NCBI GenBank assembly: GCA_963757605.1
Contig: CAVWSF010000001.1
Location: 434,001-498,000 of the forward strand
From: JAICJC01 sp963757605
GTDB lineage: Bacteria > Actinomycetota > Thermoleophilia > Gaiellales > JAICJC01
DNA: 64,000 nt
Direction: 5' to 3'
This document shows positions 24,611 to 31,430 of this stretch, piece after piece. Every line of letters starts with the position of its first letter. Within the stretch, counting starts at the first letter, position 1. The translations under genes and the position numbers were made by a program. The notes under the pieces were generated by a model, which worked only from the letters and a program-made list of their open reading frames with translations, searched no databases and had not been told where the DNA came from.

Positions 24611-25476
24611 CGCCGCGGCTCGAGCACCAGGACGTCGGTGATGTACCGGAAGTCGGCGAACGGCGTCACCTGGATCACCTTGGTGTCGCCCGTGGTGTCG
24701 TTGCCCGACACCGACGTCACCCGCCCGATGGGGATGCCTGGCGGGTAGTACGACGCCAGCCGCTTCACCTGGAACCCGGCGGTGGTCACGACCTCGCCCG
24801 CGGCGACGTGGACGGCGTTCGGGATCAGCTCCAGGCTGAGGATCCCGACCTGCCCGGACGCGGCCTTGATCAACCCGACGGCGTTGGGCTCGCCCTGGAC
24901 GCCGGCGCTCACGTAGTTCTGGGGGTCGAGGAGCAGCGTGACGACGGCCTGGCCTGCCGTCACCTGCGACACCTTGCCGATCAGCGCGCCGCTGTCCCGC
25001 GTCGGGGCGACGACGGGGTCGTTGATGGCGACGCCCGCCGAGGAGCCGATGTCGATCGTGACCGTGTTCTGGTAGGCGTTGGGCGACTGGGCCAGCACCT
25101 GGCCGGCCACGCTCTTGGTCTGGCCGAGCGTGCTTCGGAAGTGCAGGAGCGCCTTCAACCGCGCGACCTCCTCGGTGGCCGCCTGGTAGCGCACCTGCAC
25201 GGCCCCGTACTGATCCCGGAGCCGGTTCAGCCGCTCGGTGCTGTCGCGCGCGCTCGTGAGGCCGCTCGCCCAGCTCCAGGCGTCGACGGCCGGACGCGTC
25301 ACCCGGTGGGCGACGGTCGCAAACGGGGCCGTGATGGTGACGGCGTTGCGCTGGATGTCGCCCACGAAGCCCGTGGACCCCTGCCGGAACGACAGGGTGA
25401 GCAGTGTGAGCGAGGCCGCCAGCAGCAGACCGACGACGGCCCGCCTCCGGATGATTCGGTTCTTGCTGAGCAGCAT
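24607..25476 (-). CDS. mreC: Rod shape-determining protein MreC
   Basis: A 289-residue single-span protein: a short basic N-terminus, helix AVVGLLLAASLTLLTLSF, a coiled coil (STERLNRLRDQYGAVQVRYQ), then the two-barrel extracytoplasmic domain (GVAINDPVVAPTRDSGALIG, VTAGQAVVTLLLDPQNYVSA, VAAGEVVTTAGF). It binds and activates PBP2 outside the membrane. It follows uppP with a 61-nt gap and overlaps mreD by four nt. Confidence 0.95.
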   Translation of the reverse strand: MLLSKNRIIRRRAVVGLLLAASLTLLTLSFRQGSTGFVGDIQRNAVTITAPFATVAHRVTRPAVDAWSWASGLTSARDSTERLNRLRDQYGAVQVRYQAATEEVARLKALLHFRSTLGQTKSVAGQVLAQSPNAYQNTVTIDIGSSAGVAINDPVVAPTRDSGALIGKVSQVTAGQAVVTLLLDPQNYVSAGVQGEPNAVGLIKAASGQVGILSLELIPNAVHVAAGEVVTTAGFQVKRLASYYPPGIPIGRVTSVSGNDTTGDTKVIQVTPFADFRYITDVLVLEPRR

Positions 25477-25537
25477 GCTTTGGCGGGTCGGGGAGCCAAT
25501 CGTAGCGGACGAGCCGCTCCGGCCCCTGCGCAGGCGG

Positions 25538-26524
25538 CTAGAAATGCGCGCTCTGAACGCCCGTGGCGATCAGGATCAGGACCGCGGCCGCGAGCACCAG
25601 GCGGTAGATCACGAAGATGTTGTAGCTGTTGCGGCGCAGGTAGCTGAGGAGGGCCCAGATCGAGACGAGCCCGACCACCATCGACGTCAGCGTGCCGACG
25701 AGGAACGGCCCGGTCGTGCCCGGCGGGAAGCCCCCGTGGAGATCCTTCGCGCCTTTGAAGACGACCGCGCCGGCGACGACCGGGGCGTAGAGGAAGAACG
25801 AGAAGCGGGCGGCGTCGTCGCGGGAGAGCCCGAGGTAGCGGCCGGCCGAGATCGTGATGCCGGACCGGCTCACCCCGGGCGCGAGCGAGAGCGCCTGGGC
25901 GACGCCGACTCCCACCGCGGTCTTCAGGTCGAACTCCTCCATCTTGCGCGTGACCGGCGTGCGGTCGGCGAACCACAGCACGATCGCGAAGACGGCCATG
26001 AGGATGGCGATCTGGTAGGGCTGGCCGAGCTTGTCCTCGACGAACGACTCGCCGGCGGCGCCCACGATCCCCGCGGGGATCGTCGCAACCACCACGAACC
26101 AGGCCAGCCGCTCCTCGCCGGTCTCGATGGCACGCTTGCCGATGCTGCGAAACCAGGCGCCGGCGAGCGCGACCGCGTCGAGGCGGAAGTACACGAGGAC
26201 GGCGATCAGCGTGCCGAGGTGAAGCGAGACGTCGAAGGTCTTGTTGAAGTCGGGGTGGTTCTCGAGGTAGTGCCAGTCGAAGACCCACGGCACCAGGATG
26301 AGGTGGGCCGACGAGGAGATCGGCAGGAACTCGGTCAGCCCCTGCGTGACGCCCAGGACGAGCGCCTGCCAGTCGGTCAGCTTGTTCGGGTCCGACCAGT
26401 ATCCGGCGGCAGCGATGGCGAGGGTGAAGACGGCGATCGCCACGAGGGCGAGCACGCCCGCATGCACCCTCCGAGGGCGCCTGGAGATGGTCGCGTCCGA
26501 CTGCACCTGGCTTCCAGGATACAA
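25538..26524 (-). CDS. uppP: Undecaprenyl-diphosphatase
   Basis: Membrane enzyme that dephosphorylates undecaprenyl pyrophosphate outside the membrane so that the lipid carrier can be reused. Signature regions are LGVTQGLTEFLPISSSAHLI (with the catalytic Glu-rich stretch) and LSLAPGVSRSGITISAGRYLGL. 328 residues with about eight helices, slightly longer than usual because of the N-terminus. The start is TTG at 26524 with GGAGG close by, or GTG at 26506. It is placed between mreB and mreC, separating genes that are normally adjacent, which suggests co-expression of carrier recycling and lateral wall synthesis. Confidence 0.93.
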   Translation of the reverse strand: MYPGSQVQSDATISRRPRRVHAGVLALVAIAVFTLAIAAAGYWSDPNKLTDWQALVLGVTQGLTEFLPISSSAHLILVPWVFDWHYLENHPDFNKTFDVSLHLGTLIAVLVYFRLDAVALAGAWFRSIGKRAIETGEERLAWFVVVATIPAGIVGAAGESFVEDKLGQPYQIAILMAVFAIVLWFADRTPVTRKMEEFDLKTAVGVGVAQALSLAPGVSRSGITISAGRYLGLSRDDAARFSFFLYAPVVAGAVVFKGAKDLHGGFPPGTTGPFLVGTLTSMVVGLVSIWALLSYLRRNSYNIFVIYRLVLAAAVLILIATGVQSAHF

Positions 26525-26564
26525 GCGCCTCCGGCCGTGTCCACCCAGCGGGATTGGAGCCGGG

Positions 26565-27617
26565 TTAGTAGCCGCGGCGGCCGTTGCGGCGGCTGGAGGC
26601 GTACGACTGGTTGGCCCGGTGGATGGCCTCGAACTCCTCGAGCGAGCGGCCCGAGCCGACCGCCACGCAGGTGAGCGGCGACTCCGCCAGGTGCACGGGC
26701 ATCTGGGTCTCGGCCCGCAGGCGGTCGGTCATGCGCTGGAGGAGCGCGCCGCCACCGGCGAGCACGATCCCGCGGTCCATGATGTCGGACGCGAGCTCGG
26801 GCGGCGTCTTGTCGAGCGTCTGCTTCACGGCGTCGATGATCTGCGTGAGCGGCACGTCGAGCGCCTGGCGCACCTCGGTGGCCGAGAGCACCACGGTCTT
26901 CGGGAGGCCGGTGACGAGGTCGCGGCCGCGGATCTCGGCCTCGACCTCCTCGGGCAGCTCGTAGGCCGAGCCGATCTCGAGCTTCACCTCCTCGGCGGTC
27001 TGCGAGCCGATCATGAGCTTGTACTCGCGCTTCACGTGCTCGATGATCGCCTCGTCGAGCTCGTCGCCCCCGACCCGGATCGACTGCGAGACCACGATGC
27101 CGCCGAGCGAGATGACCGCCACCTCGGTGGTGCCGCCGCCGACGTCGACGATCATGTTGCCGGTCGGCTCGGACACGGGAAGGCCGGCCCCGATCGCCGC
27201 GGCCATCGGCTCCTCGATCAGGTAGGCCTGACGGGCGCCCGCCGAGTACGTGGCTTCCTCGACGGCCCGCTTCTCGACCCCGGTCACGCCGGAGGGAACG
27301 CAGACCACGACGCGCGGGTGGGCGAATCGGTTCTGGTGCACCTTCTGGATGAAGTGGCGCAGCATCTGCTCGGTCACGTCGAAGTCGGCGATGACGCCGT
27401 CCTTGAGCGGCCGGATCGCGGAGATGTTGCCCGGCGTGCGGCCGAGCATCCGCTTGGCTTCGATCCCGACCGCGTGCACCTCGCCGGTGCGCTGGTCGAT
27501 CGCGACGACCGACGGCTCCGACAGCACGATGCCGCGCCCGCGCACGTAGACGAGCGTGTTCGCCGTGCCGAGGTCGACGGCCATGTCACGGCCGCCGAAG
27601 CCGGTGAGGGAGTTCAA
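26565..27617 (-). CDS. mreB: Rod shape-determining protein MreB
   Basis: Actin-like filament protein, 350 residues from a TTG start at 27617. ATP-binding features are GRDMAVDLGTANTLVYV (phosphate 1), MIVDVGGGTTEVAVISLGGI (phosphate 2) and RGIVLAGGGALLQRM (adenosine). The TTG is inferred because the frame upstream runs under the divergent SDR gene and an internal ATG at 27584 would remove conserved residues. A GGAAACGAAGG sequence lies about 16 nt before the TTG, so an even more unusual start (ATC at 27626) is possible. Confidence 0.95.
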   Translation of the reverse strand: MNSLTGFGGRDMAVDLGTANTLVYVRGRGIVLSEPSVVAIDQRTGEVHAVGIEAKRMLGRTPGNISAIRPLKDGVIADFDVTEQMLRHFIQKVHQNRFAHPRVVVCVPSGVTGVEKRAVEEATYSAGARQAYLIEEPMAAAIGAGLPVSEPTGNMIVDVGGGTTEVAVISLGGIVVSQSIRVGGDELDEAIIEHVKREYKLMIGSQTAEEVKLEIGSAYELPEEVEAEIRGRDLVTGLPKTVVLSATEVRQALDVPLTQIIDAVKQTLDKTPPELASDIMDRGIVLAGGGALLQRMTDRLRAETQMPVHLAESPLTCVAVGSGRSLEEFEAIHRANQSYASSRRNGRRGY

Positions 27618-27673
27618 GAAGCTGATGCGGGGGCCTTCGTTTCCTGCTGCAAAATTGGCGAAAGTGCAGTGCG

Positions 27674-27679
27674 ATTCTA
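27674..27679 (-). promoter_or_regulatory. Probable -10 box of the mreB operon
   Basis: TAGAAT on the minus strand, about 57 nt before the proposed TTG. No good -35 match is visible 17 nt upstream. Confidence 0.35.
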
Positions 27680-27712
27680 GCGGATAGCGGGGTCCGCCAT
27701 CGGCCGGATCTG

Positions 27713-27718
27713 TACGAT
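27713..27718 (+). promoter_or_regulatory. Probable -10 box (SDR gene)
   Basis: TACGAT, eight nt before the GTG at 27727; near-leaderless start. It is back to back with the mreB promoter. Confidence 0.35.
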
Positions 27719-27726
27719 GCCGCGCC

Positions 27727-28503
27727 GTGGACACCGACCTCGCGGGCCGAGTCGTCGTGATCACCGGCGCAGCGCGCGGGATCGGCGCCGCCACGGCACG
27801 GGCCTTCGCGGGCGAGGGAGCCCGGGTGGTCGTCAACTACCGCACGAGCCGGGAGCGGGCCGACGAGCTCGTCGCGTCGCTTCCCGATGCGATCGCGGTG
27901 CAGGCCGACGTGTCGCAGGAGGACGAGGTCGACATGCTGTTCGCGACGGCCGTCGAGCGGTACGACCGCGTCGACGTCTGCGTCTGCAACGCCGCGATCT
28001 ACTCGCCGCCTGCGCCGGCGGTCGACATCGACGCCGACCGCTTCCGCCGGATCGTCGACACGAACCTCACCGGAACCTTCCTCGTCGCGCGGGCGTTCCT
28101 GCGCCGGGTGCGGGAGCAGCGCTCGGGCAACCTGATCCTGATCGGCTCGACGGCCGGCATCTTCGGCGAGGAGGGCCAGGCCGACTATGCCGGGACGAAG
28201 GCGGCGCTGATGGGCGGCCTCCTGCCGACGCTCAAGAACGAGATCGCCCGCCTGGCGCCGCTTGGTCGCGTGAACGCCGTCTGCCCGGGCTGGACCGCGA
28301 CCGAGATGGCCTCGCCCGCGCTCTCCGAGCCCGGCAGGCTCGAGCGCATCACGCAGACGATGCCGCTTCGCAAGGTGGCCCAGCCCGACGACGTCGCCTG
28401 GCAGATCGTCGTCCTGGCCTCCGACCGCCTCTCGGGCCACGTCTCCGGCCAGGTGGTCGTCGTGGCCGGCGGCATGGAGGGCCGGCTCCTCCACGAGACG
28501 TGA
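27727..28503 (+). CDS. Short-chain dehydrogenase/reductase
   Basis: NAD(P)-dependent oxidoreductase of 258 residues. The cofactor motif TGAARGIG is at about residues 14-21, NAA in CVCNAAIYSP stabilises the sheet, and the catalytic serine (IGSTAGIFG) and YAGTK complete the active site. The N-terminal pattern resembles FabG-type 3-oxoacyl reductases, but the lone setting between mreB and maf gives no pathway. GTG start at 27727. It is the only plus-strand gene among housekeeping genes here, so it may be an insertion into an ancestral mre-maf neighbourhood. Confidence 0.9.
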   Translation: MDTDLAGRVVVITGAARGIGAATARAFAGEGARVVVNYRTSRERADELVASLPDAIAVQADVSQEDEVDMLFATAVERYDRVDVCVCNAAIYSPPAPAVDIDADRFRRIVDTNLTGTFLVARAFLRRVREQRSGNLILIGSTAGIFGEEGQADYAGTKAALMGGLLPTLKNEIARLAPLGRVNAVCPGWTATEMASPALSEPGRLERITQTMPLRKVAQPDDVAWQIVVLASDRLSGHVSGQVVVVAGGMEGRLLHET

Positions 28504-28531
28504 ACGGCGCGAGACCGCAGCCGAACCCCAT

Positions 28532-28544
28532 GGGGCCTGGCCCC
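28532..28544. repeat. GGGGCCTGGCCCC palindrome between convergent genes (family 3)
   Basis: A 13-nt palindrome between the SDR stop (28503) and the maf stop (28550), with the flank GACCGCAGCCGAACCCCATG matching that at 2985-2997. It could serve as a bidirectional transcription end; there is no T-tract. Confidence 0.5.
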
Positions 28545-28549
28545 GGTTG

Positions 28550-29122
28550 TCAGGCGCCCGCGGCGGCGGCCATCGCGTTGAGCAGCTCGGGGACAGGCAG
28601 GCCGACGACGTTCTGGAAGTCGCCGTCCACGGAGCGGACGAGCGCGGCGCCGCGACCCTGGACGGCGTAGGCGCCGGCCCGGTCGTGCCACTCGCCGGTG
28701 CCGACGTACCACTCGACGTCGGCGTCCGAGAGCGGCGCGAAGGTGACGTCGCTCACGGCCCGGCGCAGGTGCTCGACGCCGCCGACCCGCAGGCACAGGC
28801 CGGAGTGGACGGTGTGGGTCCGACCGGAGAGCGCACGCAGGAACTCGCGCGCCTCGCCGGCGCCGGCGGGCTTTCCGAAGACGCGGCCGTCGAGCGCCAC
28901 GAGCGTGTCGACGCCGAGCACGCGCTCGCCGGGGACGGCGGCCGCCTTGCCGCGGGCGTGCGCCTCGGCCAGGGCGCCCGGATCGAGATCGGCGATGTCC
29001 TCCTCCGCGTAGTCAGGCTCGACGACCGTGAACTCGATCCCGAGCAGCCCGAGGATGTCGCGCCGCCGCGGCGAGCTGGATGCGAGGACGAGGGGCCCGA
29101 GCTCGAGCGCCCGGGCGATCAC
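28550..29122 (-). CDS. maf: Maf family nucleoside triphosphate pyrophosphatase
   Basis: House-cleaning pyrophosphatase of 190 residues that hydrolyses non-canonical or excess nucleotides, linked to septum control in Bacillus. Motifs: LVLASSSPRRRDIL at the N-terminus, VLGVDTLVALDGRVFGKP in the middle with the catalytic Asp, and AYAVQGRGAALVRSVDGDFQ followed by NVVGLPV. It overlaps ndk by four nt and is the last gene of the valS-folC-ndk operon. Confidence 0.94.
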   Translation of the reverse strand: MIARALELGPLVLASSSPRRRDILGLLGIEFTVVEPDYAEEDIADLDPGALAEAHARGKAAAVPGERVLGVDTLVALDGRVFGKPAGAGEAREFLRALSGRTHTVHSGLCLRVGGVEHLRRAVSDVTFAPLSDADVEWYVGTGEWHDRAGAYAVQGRGAALVRSVDGDFQNVVGLPVPELLNAMAAAAGA

Positions 29123-29535
29123 ACCAGATCCGGCTCTGAGAAGTAGATCGCGATCTCGCGCTCGCCGTTCGCCGGCGAGTCGGAGCCATGCACGATGTTC
29201 TCGCCGATCTCGAGCGCGAAGTCGCCCCGGATCGTGCCGGGCGCCGAGTCGAGCGGATTGGTGGCGCCCATCATCCCCCGCACCGTCGAGACCGCCGACT
29301 CGCCCTCGATGACCATCGCCACGACCGGCCCGGACGTGATGAACTCGACCAGGCCCGGGTAGAACGGCTTCTCGCTGTGCTCGGCGTAGTGGTCGGCGGC
29401 CTGCTCAGGCGAGACCCACAGGAGCCGCATCGCCCGGATCGAGAGCCCGCGCCGCTCGATGCGCGACACGATCTCGCCCACCAGCCCGCGGGCGACCCCG
29501 TCGGGCTTCACCACGAAGAGCGTCCGCTCAGGCAT
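29119..29535 (-). CDS. ndk: Nucleoside diphosphate kinase
   Basis: Balances NTP pools by phosphate transfer through His in the NIVHGSDSP motif. The 138-residue sequence opens ERTLFVVKPDGVARGLVGEI and has GPVVAMVIEGESAV and MMGATNPLDSAPGTIRGDFA, all standard. The ATG at 29535 lies one nt after the right arm (in ndk sense) of a structured element. No clear ribosome site stands in the normal position; the nearest purine run is a GGGG at about -15. Translation may therefore depend on the element or on a weak site. Confidence 0.97.
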   Translation of the reverse strand: MPERTLFVVKPDGVARGLVGEIVSRIERRGLSIRAMRLLWVSPEQAADHYAEHSEKPFYPGLVEFITSGPVVAMVIEGESAVSTVRGMMGATNPLDSAPGTIRGDFALEIGENIVHGSDSPANGEREIAIYFSEPDLV

Positions 29536-29536
29536 T

Positions 29537-29742
29537 TAGATGGATGATCCCCAATTCAGGCGCGCCTGGACGTCCAACCGTCGGGTGAAATCCATCTGTG
29601 GTGGTGCTGCGGCTGTGAACCGTCGTCTCGCTGCGTCCTCGGTCGGGCCAATATCTCGCATCGATATTGACCCTCCCTGCGTCCTTGCGCTACTCGATTC
29701 TCGCCGCCCAGGACATCCCGTGACTTGGGAATCAGCCATCTA
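29537..29742 (-). repeat. Structured dispersed element, family 1, copy 1
   Basis: 206-bp element in the gap between the zinc-ribbon gene and ndk. Outer inverted repeats are 29537-29558 and 29721-29742 (19 of 22 positions pair; begins TAGATGG). The core, read on the minus strand, has AGCGCAAGGACGCAGGG, then an 11-bp stem GGGTCAATATC/GATATTGGCCC (one G-U) with loop GATGCGA, then GACCGAGGACGC and a CAGCCGCAGC block. The left arm in this sense contains the stop codon of the upstream gene. No coding sense. Copies 2 and 3 are at 33907 and 42924. Confidence 0.85.
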
Positions 29743-30285
29743 CGGAACTGACCGCTCGGAAGGCTCCCGGCGCGTGCGCTCGGCGGCCGGCGGCGTCTGC
29801 ACGGTGGCCGTCTCGCAGTAGGGGCACAGCCGCCAGGACGGCTCGAGCGGCGCCTTGCAGCGACGGCAGGCCTGCTTCAGCTTCGTGCCGCAGTGCGGGC
29901 AGCTCAGGAAGCTGGCCTCGGCGGGGTTGCGGCAGTAGGGGCAGACGGAGTCGGCGCCGAGCCGGCGCTCCATCGCCTTGATCTCGAGCTCGCGCTCGCG
30001 CACGTCGGCGAGGTACTCCGGAGGGCGCAGGATCAGGTAGACGAGCACGCCGACGAACGGGAAGAAGAACGCGGTGGCGATGCACACCGCGACGATCACC
30101 GGGTCCTCGATCCGGCGGCGGGCGTCCTTGGCTGTCCAGAAGATCAGCGCCAGGTAGAACGCCACCACGAAGATGATCATCAGCTTCTCGAACGCGGCGA
30201 AGTAGCTCGAGTCGAAGAAGTCGCTGACGCCGTTGAACGGCCCCGTGGTGTCGCTTGTGGTTGTCGCGGCGAGGAGGTCGAGCAC
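29740..30285 (-). CDS. Membrane protein with C-terminal double zinc ribbon
   Basis: A 181-residue protein: two membrane helices (LMIIFVVAFYLALIFW, PVIVAVCIATAFFFPFVGVLVYLIL), an amphipathic helix, then two zinc ribbons with CPYC/CPHC and CRRC/CPYC pairs. The tail is basic and proline-containing. Such DZR membrane proteins commonly follow folC in related genomes by my recollection, but no function is known. It starts two nt after folC ends, and its TAG stop is the first triplet of repeat copy 1. Confidence 0.8.
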   Translation of the reverse strand: MLDLLAATTTSDTTGPFNGVSDFFDSSYFAAFEKLMIIFVVAFYLALIFWTAKDARRRIEDPVIVAVCIATAFFFPFVGVLVYLILRPPEYLADVRERELEIKAMERRLGADSVCPYCRNPAEASFLSCPHCGTKLKQACRRCKAPLEPSWRLCPYCETATVQTPPAAERTRREPSERSVP

Positions 30286-30287
30286 GG

Positions 30288-31430
30288 TCAGGCAGGGCTC
30301 CGCGCGGCCTCTGCACCGGGAGACCGCGTGATCAGGTCGTGTAAAAGATACAGCGAGCCGCAGACAATCACCGCACCGCGGCTCCCGGCGAGCTCGATCG
30401 CGCGCTCCCGCGCCCTGACCGGGTCGGGCTCGGCCTCGCCGCCCGCAACGGCCGCGAGCTCGGCGGCGGACAGCACCCTGGGGTTCGTTGACTGGGTTGG
30501 GACGATCACGTCACATACCCCCGAGAGGAGCCGCGCCATCCCGGCGACGTCCTTCTCGCCGAGCGTCGAGAGGACGGCGACCCGCGGCGAGCGGCCGTCG
30601 AGCAGCGCCGGCAGCTCGGCGACGAGCCGCGCCATCCCGTCGGGGTTGTGCGCGCCGTCCCATACCTCGAGCGGTTCGCTGCCGCGCACCTCCATCCTTC
30701 CCGGCACGCGCACGCCGGCCATCGGCGCGGGGTCGACTCCCCGCCCCAGGGCGAGCTCCACGGCGGCCCGGGCGACGGCCCGGTTCTGATCCTGATAGGT
30801 GCCCTCCGCCCGCACCACCACGACGTCCTTGGCCTGCGGGACGAGGCTCGCCCACTCCGGCTCGCTCACCACGAGCAGGCCGCCCTCGGGCACGACGGCC
30901 AGCTTCTCGGCCGCGATGGCCTCGCGCGTCGTCCCGAGAAGCTCGGTGTGCTCGAGCGACACGTTCGTGAGCACCTGGACGCGCGAGCGCGAGAGGACGT
31001 TCGTGGCGTCGAGCCGGCCGCCGAGCCCGGCCTCGACGACCCCCCACTCCACCCCGGCGGCCTCGAACGCGCAGAAGGCCGCGGCGGTGAGCGCCTCGAA
31101 CTGCGTCACCGCCGCCCCGGCCGTGTCGCGCACCCGCAGCACCGCCTCCTCGTAGGCCTCCGGGGCGATCTCGGCGCCCCAAATCCGGATCCGCTCGCGG
31201 AAGGACGTGAGATGCGGAGAGAGGTAGGCGCCCGTGTGCACGCCCTCGGCCTCGAGCAGGGCCTCGGCGAAGAGGACGGTCGAGCCCTTGCCGTTCGTGC
31301 CGACGACGTGGATCGCGTCGAACGACCGCTCGGGGTTCCCGAGCTGCGCCAGCAGGTCGTGCATCCGCTCGAGCCCGAAGGCCATCCCGAAGAGCTCGAG
31401 GGAGTCGATGTATCGCTCGGCCGCGCTCAC
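30288..31430 (-). CDS. folC: Folylpolyglutamate synthase / dihydrofolate synthase
   Basis: Mur-ligase-fold enzyme of 380 residues that adds glutamate to (dihydro)folates. P-loop HVVGTNGKGSTV, substrate loop GAYLSPHLTSFRERI, EAGLGGRLDATNVL and the later WDGAHNPDGM are all present. The GTG at 31430 overlaps the valS stop by four nt; the valS-folC pair is widely conserved. Bifunctional or monofunctional activity cannot be decided from sequence. Confidence 0.95.
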   Translation of the reverse strand: MSAAERYIDSLELFGMAFGLERMHDLLAQLGNPERSFDAIHVVGTNGKGSTVLFAEALLEAEGVHTGAYLSPHLTSFRERIRIWGAEIAPEAYEEAVLRVRDTAGAAVTQFEALTAAAFCAFEAAGVEWGVVEAGLGGRLDATNVLSRSRVQVLTNVSLEHTELLGTTREAIAAEKLAVVPEGGLLVVSEPEWASLVPQAKDVVVVRAEGTYQDQNRAVARAAVELALGRGVDPAPMAGVRVPGRMEVRGSEPLEVWDGAHNPDGMARLVAELPALLDGRSPRVAVLSTLGEKDVAGMARLLSGVCDVIVPTQSTNPRVLSAAELAAVAGGEAEPDPVRARERAIELAGSRGAVIVCGSLYLLHDLITRSPGAEAARSPA

